DNA of 64,000 bases, from assembly GCF_000970455.1 (NCBI RefSeq), contig NZ_LAJG01000014.1, positions 806,001 to 870,000 of the forward strand, written 5' to 3'. The notes below the pieces were generated by a model. The model did no database searches. It saw nothing but the letters and a program-made list of their open reading frames with translations, and was not told the origin of the DNA. The stretch is from Devosia soli. Lineage in GTDB: Bacteria > Pseudomonadota > Alphaproteobacteria > Rhizobiales > Devosiaceae. The position numbers and the translations under genes are program-made. Below are positions 53,720 to 62,363 of this stretch, one piece after another (the stretch's first letter is position 1; each line of letters opens with the position of its first letter).

Positions 53720-54439
53720 ATGCGTCATTGGCGTTTGCCCGACACACACAATATTCGCGACCTTGGCGGCTATCCGCTGGCATCAGGCGGAACCGCGCAA
53801 TGGCGCCGAATACTGCGGGGGGAAGCACTGCACACCCTGACCGCAGAAGGGCTTTCGGGCCTCGTCGAGAATGAACTGGTGCTCGTCATAGACCTGCGCG
53901 GGCCGCATGAAACCGGCCTTCACATCCATCCCTTTGCCGACCATGACCGTGTGGGCTATCGCAACATCGTGCTGTTCAACGCCCTGAGCCCGATCGCCTT
54001 GGCGGGCCCGTCTTTTGACATGGCGCAGCGCTATTGCGACGCTCTCGACCAATGCGGACCCCAATTCGCCGAAGTCTTTCGCGCTATAGCGAATGCACCT
54101 CTGGGCATGGTGCTTTTTCATTGCACCGCCGGCAAGGACCGCACCGGTGTCGTCGCCGCGCTGCTGCTCGCCAATGCCGGTGTGGCCGAGGAAGATATCG
54201 TCGCCGATTATGCGCTGACCTCCTCGGCAACCGGCTTGATCGACCAACTGCGTACGCGCGCCCTGTCGACCGGCTCCGACCCGATGCAGGTCGAGCGCAT
54301 GCTCGCGAGCGACGCCGCGACAATGGAGCGGTTTCTCGCAGCGCTCAATACCAAGCATGGCGGCATCAAGGCCTATCTCGACGCGATCGGCCTATCGGCT
54401 TCCGAGGTCGACGCGGTCAGAAATCGGCTCTGCCAGTGA
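53720..54439 (+). CDS. PF13350-type tyrosine/inositide-like phosphatase, copy 1
   Basis: 239 aa Cys-based phosphatase. The P-loop [10 protein letters not shown] has the nucleophile Cys135 and Arg141, and the N-terminal THNIRDLGGYPLASGG block is the hallmark of the Y_phosphatase3 family (MptpB and LipA among characterised members, some of which act on phosphoinositides). No signal peptide. It ends 5 bases from the convergent TetR gene. Its linkage to a metallophosphoesterase and an importer suggests it removes a phosphate left after diester cleavage. Protein-tyrosine dephosphorylation is an alternative. Confidence 0.85.
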   Translation: MRHWRLPDTHNIRDLGGYPLASGGTAQWRRILRGEALHTLTAEGLSGLVENELVLVIDLRGPHETGLHIHPFADHDRVGYRNIVLFNALSPIALAGPSFDMAQRYCDALDQCGPQFAEVFRAIANAPLGMVLFHCTAGKDRTGVVAALLLANAGVAEEDIVADYALTSSATGLIDQLRTRALSTGSDPMQVERMLASDAATMERFLAALNTKHGGIKAYLDAIGLSASEVDAVRNRLCQ

Positions 54440-54444
54440 TCGCG

Positions 54445-55014
54445 TCAGCGCCGAATGGCGGCCCAGCACATGTCGGCAATCATGCGCCGGTCCTTGGGTG
54501 CGAGCTTGCTGCCCTTCTGCCGCAGTCGCTTCAAGGCATTGCGGATCGCGCCGCGCACAAAGCTCATGATCAGGGTGGGAAGACCTTCACGCACCGCGCC
54601 GGCGGCCTGGGCGGCTTCGATCAGCCCTATGCCATGCTGGACGAAGGGACCAAAGACCGCTTTGGCATCGTCGAAACTGATCAGCGGGTTGTTGTCGAGA
54701 TAATCGAAGAGACGCGCGCGCTCGGCATCTTCCCAGATGAAGTCGATATAGCGTTCGATATAGCTCGCGAGGTCGGCCTCGGAAGACGTGGAGGCCTTGT
54801 CGGCCAGCATGAGGCTCTCGGCCATTTCCATGCTGACGCGGACATAGACACCGAGGACAAGCTCTTCCTTGTTTTTGAAATAATTATAGAGCGAGCCCGT
54901 CGCGACACTGGCCTCTTCGGCAATGGCCGACATGGAGCATTGCAGACCATTGCGCACGATCAGCCGTGCCGCCGCCGCAAGGATCCGCTCGCGCTTATCC
55001 GGAACCACATCCAT
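54445..55014 (-). CDS. TetR-family transcriptional regulator
   Basis: 189 aa. Helix-turn-helix: RERILAAAARLIVRNG and CSMSAIAEEASVATGSLYNYFKNKEELVLGV, an AcrR/FadR-like pattern. The ligand domain contains EADLASYIERYIDFIWED and a basic C-terminus. It is divergent from the second metallophosphoesterase gene, with an 18-bp inverted repeat directly upstream of its own start. I infer that it represses both itself and the importer operon in response to a metabolite. Confidence 0.87.
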   Translation of the reverse strand: MDVVPDKRERILAAAARLIVRNGLQCSMSAIAEEASVATGSLYNYFKNKEELVLGVYVRVSMEMAESLMLADKASTSSEADLASYIERYIDFIWEDAERARLFDYLDNNPLISFDDAKAVFGPFVQHGIGLIEAAQAAGAVREGLPTLIMSFVRGAIRNALKRLRQKGSKLAPKDRRMIADMCWAAIRR

Positions 55015-55018
55015 TTTC

Positions 55019-55036
55019 TGAATGAACCTTCATTCA
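55019..55036. promoter_or_regulatory. 18-bp inverted repeat, candidate TetR operator
   Basis: TGAATGAA-CC-TTCATTCA has 8-bp perfect arms. It lies 5 bases upstream of the TetR start codon, in the gap shared with the second phosphatase/importer operon. The arms TGAATGA and TCATTCA equal those of the FadR (TetR-type) operator consensus known from Bacillus. Confidence 0.7.
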
Positions 55037-55163
55037 CCTGTCATGGTCGGAAGGTAGCTTTATGACCGTCGCCGCGCAAGCCCTGTGCGAAAAAAGATCG
55101 GCGAACCAGATAGTTACGGCGCGCTAGCGGCCACCAGGGCCCGTGCCAGAACAGGAGACTTCC

Positions 55164-56036
55164 GTGTCCGACACCACAACCTTCGTTCACCTCACTGACC
55201 TCCATGTCGGCAATCCCGCCGTCGAGGACGATCATCTCCATTCCGATACGACGACGACGCTGCGCCGCATTCTGGCCGACGTGAAGTCGCTTGTTCCGCA
55301 GCCCAAATTCATGGTCGTCAGCGGCGACCTGACCAATCGCGGCGATGCCGGGTCCTACGAAAATCTCAAGGGCCTGATCGCCGAGGCCGGTTTCGACATG
55401 CCGATCCTCTTCGCGCTCGGCAATCATGACCGTCGCGACGGGTTTTATCCCACCATGCTCGGCCGCAGCGACAATCTCGATACCCCTTACGACCATGCCG
55501 CGGTGATCGCCGGCATTCACGTCATCGTCCTCGATACCAGCGTTCCCAACAAGATCGGCGGCGCCTTCGAACCGGGCCAGCTCGATTGGCTCAAAAGCGA
55601 ACTGGCCCAGCACGCGGACCTGCCCAAGTTGCTCGTCATGCACCATGCCCCCGCGCTCGACACGCACGACCCGTCGATGGAGTGGGAATCGCTCTCCTAC
55701 GCCGACACCGAAGCGCTGCGCGATGCCGTGGCCGGCAAGAACGTCCTCGGCATCCTTTCGGGCCACATCCACTACGATCGCGTCGCCAATTGGTATGGCA
55801 TCCCGACGGTGGTAGGCATCGGCCAGCACGCGGCAACGGACGTGCTCTGGCTGCATGAGGGCCTCCGCATGCTTGAAGGCGCGGCCTTTGCCATCGGCAC
55901 GGTTCGTCCCTCCGGCCTTGCCATCACCTTCGCGCCACAGCCGGCGACGCGCCGCGAGATCGGCGGGTTCCGCTTCGCCGACATGGCCGAAATGCTCAGG
56001 AAATACGAAGCCGACACCGCGGCTGCCGCCGAATAA
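55164..56036 (+). CDS. Metallophosphoesterase (class III cNMP-PDE/GpdQ-like), copy 2
   Basis: 290 aa. GTG 55164 is used because AGGAG lies six bases upstream. An earlier GTG at 55143 would have no ribosome site. Motifs match copy 1: TDLHVGNPAV (Asp12, His14), SGDLTNRGD, GNHDRRDG, HHAPAL and SGHIHYD. It has no signal peptide. The next gene encodes a binding protein (25-base gap). Likely the first gene of a six-gene operon up to the ATPase at 61046, repressed by the divergent TetR protein. Confidence 0.85.
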   Translation: MSDTTTFVHLTDLHVGNPAVEDDHLHSDTTTTLRRILADVKSLVPQPKFMVVSGDLTNRGDAGSYENLKGLIAEAGFDMPILFALGNHDRRDGFYPTMLGRSDNLDTPYDHAAVIAGIHVIVLDTSVPNKIGGAFEPGQLDWLKSELAQHADLPKLLVMHHAPALDTHDPSMEWESLSYADTEALRDAVAGKNVLGILSGHIHYDRVANWYGIPTVVGIGQHAATDVLWLHEGLRMLEGAAFAIGTVRPSGLAITFAPQPATRREIGGFRFADMAEMLRKYEADTAAAAE

Positions 56037-56061
56037 ACCCGCGAACGAGAAAGCCTCTCCC

Positions 56062-57351
56062 ATGTTCCGCACGTCTCTTCTTGCCGGCCTCCTGGCCCTT
56101 TCCGCGGCGACGCCCGTGCTCGCCCAGACCATGGCGCCGAGCATCGACCAGCCGGTCACCATCACCTTCTACAACTACAATCTTGCCACCGCTGGTCTCG
56201 GCGCCGAGGCGACGCAAAAGCTGATCAACGAATTCATGGCGGCCAATCCCAATGTCACCGTGACAGGGATCGGTTATTCCAGCGCCGATTCGAGCCGCAT
56301 CCAGGCCGATCTGGCTGCGGGTCAGCCGATCGATCTCGTCCAGACCGTCTTTTCCGATCTCGATTTCTCGGTTCACAATTTTGGCGCGCAGGCGCTCGAA
56401 GATATCGCGCCAGCCGAAGAAATCACCGCCCATCTTGCCGGCATGCACCCCAATGGCACCAAGCTCGGTGTGCTCGATGGCAAGACCTATGGGCTCGCCT
56501 ATACGTTCTCGACGCCAGTGCTCTTCTACAATGTCGACCTGTTTCGTGAAGCCGGTCTCGACCCAGATGCGCCGCCAGCAACCTGGGAAGAGCTGAAGGC
56601 TGCAGCCCTTGCCATCGAAGAAAAGACCGACGCCGAAGGCTTCTCCGCCGGCATCACCGGGCCGAGCGCTGTCGACTGGCTGTTCCAGGGCATTGTCCGC
56701 TCCAACAATGGCGAAGTCATCTCGCGCGATCGCAAGACGCTGAAATTTGCCGAGCCCGAGGCGGTCGAAGCCGTCAAGATGCTGCGCGACCTCAACGACG
56801 CCGGCGTCTACGAAGTCTATGAAGGCCTTGGCGCTGTCGACGCGATGTCTTCGGGTTCGCTCGGCATGTATCTTCAGACCAGCGCCCTGCAGTCTGGTCT
56901 CGTCAAGGGCGCCGAAGGCAATTTCGAACTGCGCTCGGCGGCCATGCCGCGCTTTGGCGACAAGCCGACGCGCCCGAACAATTCCGGCTCGGCCCTGACG
57001 ATCCACACCACCGACCCGCTCAAGCAGCGTGCCGCATGGGAGCTGATGAAGTTCCTCACCTCCGATCATGGCTACACCGTCATCACCTCGGAAATCGGTT
57101 ACCTGCCGTTGCGTCCAGCCATCGTCACCGATCCGAACTATCTCGCCGACTGGGTTGCCGAGCACCCGCTCGTCGCCCCCAATCTCGAACAGCTTGACCG
57201 TCTCGAGCCATGGGACCCGATGCCGGGCCCGAACTACCGCCAGATCGTCAAGACGATGATGGACGCAGTCGAAATGTCGATCTTTGGCGGTGCGGATGTC
57301 GAGGCGACGCTCGCTGATGCGCAGGCCAATGCCCAGGCCCTGATGCCCTAA
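56062..57351 (+). CDS. Carbohydrate-type ABC substrate-binding protein (family 1), copy 2
   Basis: 429 aa. Signal peptide at about residues 1-21 (LLAGLLALSAATPVLA, then QT). ATG 56062 starts it directly; a longer frame from 55855 lies over the phosphodiesterase gene. Family blocks such as PVTITFYNYNLATAG, RIQADLAAGQPIDLVQ and KTYGLAYTFSTPVLFYNVDLFREAG match copy 1 at 52354-53649, so the two are paralogues that may bind related but different ligands. A hairpin follows, then the permease genes. Confidence 0.87.
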   Translation: MFRTSLLAGLLALSAATPVLAQTMAPSIDQPVTITFYNYNLATAGLGAEATQKLINEFMAANPNVTVTGIGYSSADSSRIQADLAAGQPIDLVQTVFSDLDFSVHNFGAQALEDIAPAEEITAHLAGMHPNGTKLGVLDGKTYGLAYTFSTPVLFYNVDLFREAGLDPDAPPATWEELKAAALAIEEKTDAEGFSAGITGPSAVDWLFQGIVRSNNGEVISRDRKTLKFAEPEAVEAVKMLRDLNDAGVYEVYEGLGAVDAMSSGSLGMYLQTSALQSGLVKGAEGNFELRSAAMPRFGDKPTRPNNSGSALTIHTTDPLKQRAAWELMKFLTSDHGYTVITSEIGYLPLRPAIVTDPNYLADWVAEHPLVAPNLEQLDRLEPWDPMPGPNYRQIVKTMMDAVEMSIFGGADVEATLADAQANAQALMP

Positions 57352-57358
57352 ACCCCGC

Positions 57359-57384
57359 GACCCATCGCCGAACGGCGTTGGGTC
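57359..57384 (+). terminator. Intercistronic hairpin after the binding-protein gene
   Basis: GACCCA-T-CGCCG pairs with CGGCG-T-TGGGTC around AA: 11 Watson-Crick pairs with one T/T mismatch. It lies 8 bases after the binding-protein stop and 27 bases before the permease start. Confidence 0.6.
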
Positions 57385-57411
57385 ACCCTCTATTCTAAAA
57401 AGGAGCGATCG

Positions 57412-58332
57412 ATGGCCGTGGCTGCAGCCGCCCTTCCCCGCCGCCGGCGCATAACCCAATCGCGCTGGGCGCCCTGGCTTTATCTGTCGCCTGCAATCAT
57501 CACGCTGGTAGTCTGGAGCTATTGGCCGCTGGTGGACGCCGTTCGCCTCAGCTTTTTCCAGTGGAACATGCTGCCGACATCTCCGCAGACCTTTGTCGGC
57601 TGGGACAATTATGTCCGCATCTTTGCCCTGCCCAAATTCTGGCAGGCGTTGCGCAATACCGGGGTCTATATCCTCGGCCTCTTGCCGCTGGCCGTGCTCA
57701 TTCCGCTCGCCATTGCCATCTACACCCATGACCTGCCGGAGCGTTCGCGAAACATCTATCGCGCAATCATCTTCGTGCCGATGATCATCGCGCCTGTCGT
57801 CGGCGCCGCCGTGTGGCGCTGGCTTCTCGACCCCGGCTACGGCCTCGTCAATCAGGCGCTCAAGGGTCTCGGCCTTAACCCGGTAAAATTCCTGTCCGAT
57901 CCGAACGTCGCGATCTGGACTGTGATCATGATCACCGGCTGGAAGCTGATGGGCTTTTCGACACTCATCCTCTCGGCCGCCAATGCCAATATCAATCCAT
58001 CGCTGATCGAAGCGGCGCGCATGGATGGCGCGAGCAAGTGGGAAGTCGTCCGCGACATCCGCCTGCCGCTGTTGAGCTCGACCGTGCTGTTTCTCGTGGT
58101 CATGACCATCCTGCTCGGCGCCCAGTGGAGTTTTACCTATATCAACGTGTTGACCGGCGGCGGTCCGCTCGGCTCAACCTCCAACATCTACTACCTCCTC
58201 TGGGATTTCGGCTTCTCCACCATGTCGGTTGGTTGGAGCTCGGCCTCCGCCGTCATCCTCTTCCTCGGCTTTGGCGCAGTGGCCTTCGTGCTCTTCCGTC
58301 TGATCGACAGGTATTCCTTCCATGACAACTGA
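57412..58332 (+). CDS. Carbohydrate ABC transporter permease (UgpA/MalF type)
   Basis: 306 aa inner-membrane permease. After a basic tail (PRRRRITQSRWAP) it has six helices, beginning with LYLSPAIITLVVWSYWPLV. The ATPase-contacting EAA loop is IEAARMDGASKWEVVRDIRLPLL near residue 200. A ribosome site (AAGGAG) precedes ATG 57412. Overlaps the next permease gene by 11 bases. Confidence 0.87.
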   Translation: MAVAAAALPRRRRITQSRWAPWLYLSPAIITLVVWSYWPLVDAVRLSFFQWNMLPTSPQTFVGWDNYVRIFALPKFWQALRNTGVYILGLLPLAVLIPLAIAIYTHDLPERSRNIYRAIIFVPMIIAPVVGAAVWRWLLDPGYGLVNQALKGLGLNPVKFLSDPNVAIWTVIMITGWKLMGFSTLILSAANANINPSLIEAARMDGASKWEVVRDIRLPLLSSTVLFLVVMTILLGAQWSFTYINVLTGGGPLGSTSNIYYLLWDFGFSTMSVGWSSASAVILFLGFGAVAFVLFRLIDRYSFHDN

Positions 58333-59194
58333 AGCTTTGCGCGCGCCGCGAATTGCGACGCGACCGCTCCGTCGCATCTCGGAAAAATCCGGGCTCGATA
58401 CGGCGGCCGGTCACGTGCTGATGGTCCTGCTGTCGATCTTTTGCCTCTTTCCGGTCTATTGGATGCTGGCCAGCTCGCTCCGGCCCGCTAATGCTATGTT
58501 CGAGACAAGCCTTGTCCCGACCAGCATGTCGCTCGACAATTATACCCAGGCCATCGACGCGATCCCCATCGCCCGCATGTTGATCAACACGCTGGTCTTT
58601 TCGGTTCTCTCGACCGTCTTCCAGCTACTGACCGGGATCATTGCCGCATTTGCCTTTGCGCGCTGGAAATTCCGCTTCGACAAGCTGGTCTATACCGCCA
58701 TCGCCCTCACCTGGCTCGTGCCCTTCCAGGTGGTGATGATCCCCAACTATCTCCTCATCGCGCAGATGGGCCTGCTCGACAGTGTTGCGGCCCTGATCCT
58801 GCCCAATCTCGCAGCCGCTCTCGCTATCCTGCTGCTCGCCCAGGCGATGCGGGGATTTCCCAGGGAGGTCATCGAGGCCGCCCGTATGGATGGCGCCCGC
58901 AATTGGCGGATCCTTTGGGAAGTGCTGGTGCCGAACCTCCGTGGTACCATCGCCTCGCTCGCCATCCTCATCTTCATCTCGAGTTGGAACGAGTACTTCT
59001 GGCCCCTGCTCCTCAGCCGAACGGCAGAAAATTCGGTCATCCAGATCGGCATCCAGATGTTCATGACCGCCGAAGGCAATCAGTGGGGCCCGCTCATGGC
59101 CGCCTCGACCCTCGCGAGCCTCCCCGTCCTACTCATCTACATCGTCCTGCAGCGCCAGGTCGTCCAATCCTTCATGAAATCCGGTATTCGCTGA
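58322..59194 (+). CDS. Carbohydrate ABC transporter permease (UgpE/MalG type)
   Basis: 290 aa permease. The first helix is at about residues 30-52 (HVLMVLLSIFCLFPVYWMLASSL). The EAA loop is IEAARMDGARNWRILWEVLVPNL near residue 180. Its stop shares a base with the start of the second phosphatase gene (TGATG). Together with the preceding gene it is the only permease pair in the phosphatase region and is probably used by both binding proteins. Confidence 0.87.
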   Translation: MTTEALRAPRIATRPLRRISEKSGLDTAAGHVLMVLLSIFCLFPVYWMLASSLRPANAMFETSLVPTSMSLDNYTQAIDAIPIARMLINTLVFSVLSTVFQLLTGIIAAFAFARWKFRFDKLVYTAIALTWLVPFQVVMIPNYLLIAQMGLLDSVAALILPNLAAALAILLLAQAMRGFPREVIEAARMDGARNWRILWEVLVPNLRGTIASLAILIFISSWNEYFWPLLLSRTAENSVIQIGIQMFMTAEGNQWGPLMAASTLASLPVLLIYIVLQRQVVQSFMKSGIR

Positions 59195-59925
59195 TGCACC
59201 AGACCCGACACCTGCCCATTCCCGGCACGCACAATGTTCGTGATCTCGGCGGCTATGCCACCGCTCACGGTTCGACCCGGTTCCGCCGCATACTCCGCGC
59301 CGATGCCCTGCACAAGCTCGACGAAACCGGCATCGGCAATCTGGTCGATACGGGAGTGAAGACAGTCATCGACCTTCGCCATACCGATGAGCTGGCACAC
59401 CGACCGAACCCCTTTGCGACCCACGACACCGTCGCCTATCACAACGTTTCCCTGCTTGATGGTCTGGCGCCCGATCTGATGAGCGAAGGCGATCTGCTGC
59501 TCGAACTCTATCGGCTGACGTTGCAGTCGCGTCAGGCACCGATCGCCGAGGTCCTCACCCTTGTCGCCGAAGCGCCTGAAGGCGTCGTCTTGTTTCATTG
59601 CACCGCCGGCAAGGACCGCACAGGCATTATCGCAGCCCTATTACTGGGGCTGGTGGGCGTAGAACCCGATGACATCGTCGCGGATTATGCGCAGACTGCT
59701 TCCCTGATCGCGCCGATCATTGCCGAAATAACCGCAGGCGCCGTTGCCCGTGGCGCCGACCCCGATAGCTTCAAGCGCCTCTTGGCCTCCGAGCCCGAAA
59801 CCATGGCGGCAACCCTTGCCTTTATCGATGCCGAATATGGCTCGGTGGAGCGCTATCTAGAACTGATCGGGCTCGAGGCAACAACGATAGAGCGCCTCCG
59901 CCAACGCCTTCTGGGAGACTTCTGA
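59194..59925 (+). CDS. PF13350-type tyrosine/inositide-like phosphatase, copy 2
   Basis: 243 aa, coupled at both ends by TGATG (to the permease before and the ATPase after), so it is made together with the importer. N-terminal [15 protein letters not shown] and P-loop [10 protein letters not shown] with Cys136 and Arg142 are intact. It is a clear paralogue of 53720-54439. A longer upstream frame lies over the permease gene and is not real. Cytosolic. Being embedded inside the transport operon, it is likely to act on the imported compound rather than on proteins. Confidence 0.87.
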   Translation: MHQTRHLPIPGTHNVRDLGGYATAHGSTRFRRILRADALHKLDETGIGNLVDTGVKTVIDLRHTDELAHRPNPFATHDTVAYHNVSLLDGLAPDLMSEGDLLLELYRLTLQSRQAPIAEVLTLVAEAPEGVVLFHCTAGKDRTGIIAALLLGLVGVEPDDIVADYAQTASLIAPIIAEITAGAVARGADPDSFKRLLASEPETMAATLAFIDAEYGSVERYLELIGLEATTIERLRQRLLGDF

Positions 59926-61046
59926 TGGCTGACCTCAAAATTTCCAACGTGAAGAAGGCCTATGATGGCAAGCCCGTGCTACATGGCGTCGACCTCTCCA
60001 TTCCCGATAGCCATTTCGCCGTCATCGTCGGTCCATCGGGCTGTGGCAAATCCACCCTTTTGCGCATGATCGCGGGGCTCGAAGACATCACTTCGGGCGA
60101 AATCGCCATTGGCGGCGTGGTCATGAACGATATCGAGCCATCCGACCGCGGCTGCGCCATGGTGTTCCAGAACTATGCGCTTTATCCGCACATGTCGGTA
60201 CGCCAGAACATTGCCTATCCGCTGCGTCTCGCCGGTGTGCCGGTCGCCGAGCGTAATGTCCGCGTCGAACAGGCCGCAAAAATCCTCAACCTCACAGACT
60301 ATCTTGATCGCCGGCCTGCCCAGCTTTCCGGCGGCCAGCGCCAGCGCGTTGCCATGGGCCGCGCCATCGTGCGCGAACCAGACGTCTTCCTGTTCGACGA
60401 ACCGCTATCCAACCTTGACGCGCTCCTCCGCGTGCAGATGCGCATCGAGATCAAGAAACTGCACAAGCGGCTCAATGCCACCTCGATCTTTGTGACCCAT
60501 GATCAAGTGGAGGCCATGACCCTTGCCGATACGCTGATCGTCATGAATGGCGGCCGGGTCGAGCAGATCGGCTCGCCAACCGAAATCTATCGGGAACCCG
60601 CATCGGCCTTCGTCGCTGGCTTTATGGGCGCCCCGGCCATGAACCTCTTGCCTGCGACGGTCGGCGCCGATGGGCAGATCCTGCTGGATGCACCTGGCAA
60701 TCCGCAGGGCCTCGCCCGCTGCGCCTTACCCGAAGGATCGCCCGTGACCCTCGGCATTCGTCCTGAAAATGTCGTGCTGGCAGAGACGTCAGGTGCAGGT
60801 CTCCCCGCCACGGTAGATCTCGTCGAAGAGCTCGGGGGGTCACGTGTGGCCTATTGCAATGTCGCTGGTCACGAAATGTCCGTCGTCTTGCCCGCCAGCG
60901 ACGACCCGCTCGAAGGAAAACCTGTCTGGCTGACCCTGCCGAACCAGGACCTGCACCTGTTTGACCGCATTTCCGGACGTCGACTGGAGGCGGACATGAC
61001 AACTGGCGACAAGTTAGCAAAGCGAGAAGTGGAAACGGTCGCTTAG
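59925..61046 (+). CDS. ABC transporter ATP-binding protein (UgpC/MsmK type)
   Basis: 373 aa. Walker [10 protein letters not shown] at residues 36-44, Q-loop [11 protein letters not shown], signature LSGGQRQR, Walker [13 protein letters not shown], and switch His in VTHDQVEAM. The C-terminal TOBE domain contains LGIRPENV. It is the last gene of the operon and the only ATPase among the phosphatase-importer genes. Similar in order of motifs to 5595-6641 but a separate gene. Confidence 0.9.
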   Translation: MADLKISNVKKAYDGKPVLHGVDLSIPDSHFAVIVGPSGCGKSTLLRMIAGLEDITSGEIAIGGVVMNDIEPSDRGCAMVFQNYALYPHMSVRQNIAYPLRLAGVPVAERNVRVEQAAKILNLTDYLDRRPAQLSGGQRQRVAMGRAIVREPDVFLFDEPLSNLDALLRVQMRIEIKKLHKRLNATSIFVTHDQVEAMTLADTLIVMNGGRVEQIGSPTEIYREPASAFVAGFMGAPAMNLLPATVGADGQILLDAPGNPQGLARCALPEGSPVTLGIRPENVVLAETSGAGLPATVDLVEELGGSRVAYCNVAGHEMSVVLPASDDPLEGKPVWLTLPNQDLHLFDRISGRRLEADMTTGDKLAKREVETVA

Positions 61047-61333
61047 CCCAGCGTTGAAAAGGCCGGACGGGCATTGATTTGGTTTGATCTCAGCCACATC
61101 GTCGACGCCACCATTGCGGTTTCAAGCACTTTGGACACTGTAAAAGGAGCTAGGGCTGTGTAGACGCGAAGGATGCTCCGGCGCATGAGCGCCATCGCAG
61201 TCGTTTGTCCTGGTGAATCGGGCCGAACAGTTAGACCAAACGATGTGGCGTCAGCTTTGGATTTTCGGTGGGCGTCAGCTCTACGGCTGAAATGGTGTCG
61301 CCATCGGTCCATTTGATCCATGGTCGCAGATCT

Positions 61334-61624
61334 TCAGTCCTCGTTCGAAGGAGTTACCTCGCTTGTCTGCGAACAGGAGGCTGCTCGAATGGCTTCGACG
61401 AGGCGCTGGTACGCCACGATCAGGCGCCCTATCTCCACCGCTCTAGCGGGATGCTGACGTCCCAGATCAATCAGGAATTTTGCTTCTTGCAAAAGTAGAG
61501 CAATCGCCTCCTCCCGGCGACACGACACCTTCGACATCCATCGCCAGCCCTGTAAAAGCTTGCGTGATGCTCTTATCCGACTTTCGACGTCGGCCAGGTC
61601 CGAAAATGTGAGCGTCGATTTCAT
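61334..61624 (-). CDS. Small hypothetical helical protein
   Basis: 96 aa, not recognised. It is predicted almost wholly helical, with a regular charged/hydrophobic pattern (DLADVESRIRASRKLLQGW, EAIALLLQEAKFLIDLGRQHPARAVEIGRLIVAYQRLVEAI). ATG 61624 overlaps the stop of another short minus frame (ATGA), which may be a coupled gene. No neighbours suggest a function. Confidence 0.45.
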   Translation of the reverse strand: MKSTLTFSDLADVESRIRASRKLLQGWRWMSKVSCRREEAIALLLQEAKFLIDLGRQHPARAVEIGRLIVAYQRLVEAIRAASCSQTSEVTPSNED

Positions 61625-61770
61625 CGTGTCGCTTCCTTGTCACAGGGCAAGCGCTCGCGACCGGCAAGAGTTGCGCTAATCAGTCGTGTGGTGGGAATGA
61701 GGGCACCGCCTGAAATGACGCGTGCGAACTCAGAACTGGGAGGGTGGGTCTTGGCGCGTACTCGACACAT
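61621..61770 (-). CDS. Possible very small gene upstream of the helical protein
   Basis: 49 aa from ATG 61770, ending with an ATGA overlap onto the next gene. The peptide MCRVRAKTHPPSSEF, with a hydrophobic middle (ARVISGGALIPTTRLISATL) and a charged tail, is not recognised. The overlap is the main support. No good ribosome site is visible, and the frame could start further upstream at 61836. Confidence 0.28.
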   Translation of the reverse strand: MCRVRAKTHPPSSEFARVISGGALIPTTRLISATLAGRERLPCDKEATR

Positions 61771-61888
61771 CCCGCGCTCATCCACCTTGGCACTAACCGA
61801 TGAACAAAAGCTTGCGCACACATCCTTCGGCGCCATTATACCGACCGGAATTCTTGATTTGGTCCACGATCAGATGCGTAACCTCTAA

Positions 61889-62363
61889 AGGCTGGTAGTT
61901 CGCGAAGCCAGTTTATCTGCAAGCGGCTTGCGGGCATAAAAACGGCCACTTTTACGGCTGGAATTTTTTGCATCACGGGTCTGCGCGGATTTCTGCCTGG
62001 CCATTTCGCACGATGCGCAAACTATAGCAGACGCTGGCTTACGGATGGCTGACAATCACCCTCTATGCCGCCGATACTGACTTGGTTGGTTACACGGGCT
62101 TCGAAGCGGACTGGCGACTTCCATGCAATGAGGTCGACAACATGTTGGGTCGGGTACAAATCTGCCGCGGCTGAGGCAACGAAAAGCCAGTCTTCTGGAA
62201 GGCTCGTTTCAGACTGCCCCCCGGATTAGCCAAGTGGTCGAAGCTGTTTTAGGCCCCTACAGCCAATGAATTGGCACTGTGCGACCAGAACGACCTGATT
62301 AGGTAATTCTCACCCTGGATTGACTGAATCAAACACAGCGGGCAGCAGGATTATAACGCGCAT
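61889..62363. other. Intergenic region without a supported gene
   Basis: About 475 bases. No start-supported frame, long repeat, tRNA-like fold or transposase motif was found. One plus-strand frame near 62040-62180 stays open without a start codon but encodes nothing I recognise. Confidence 0.35.
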
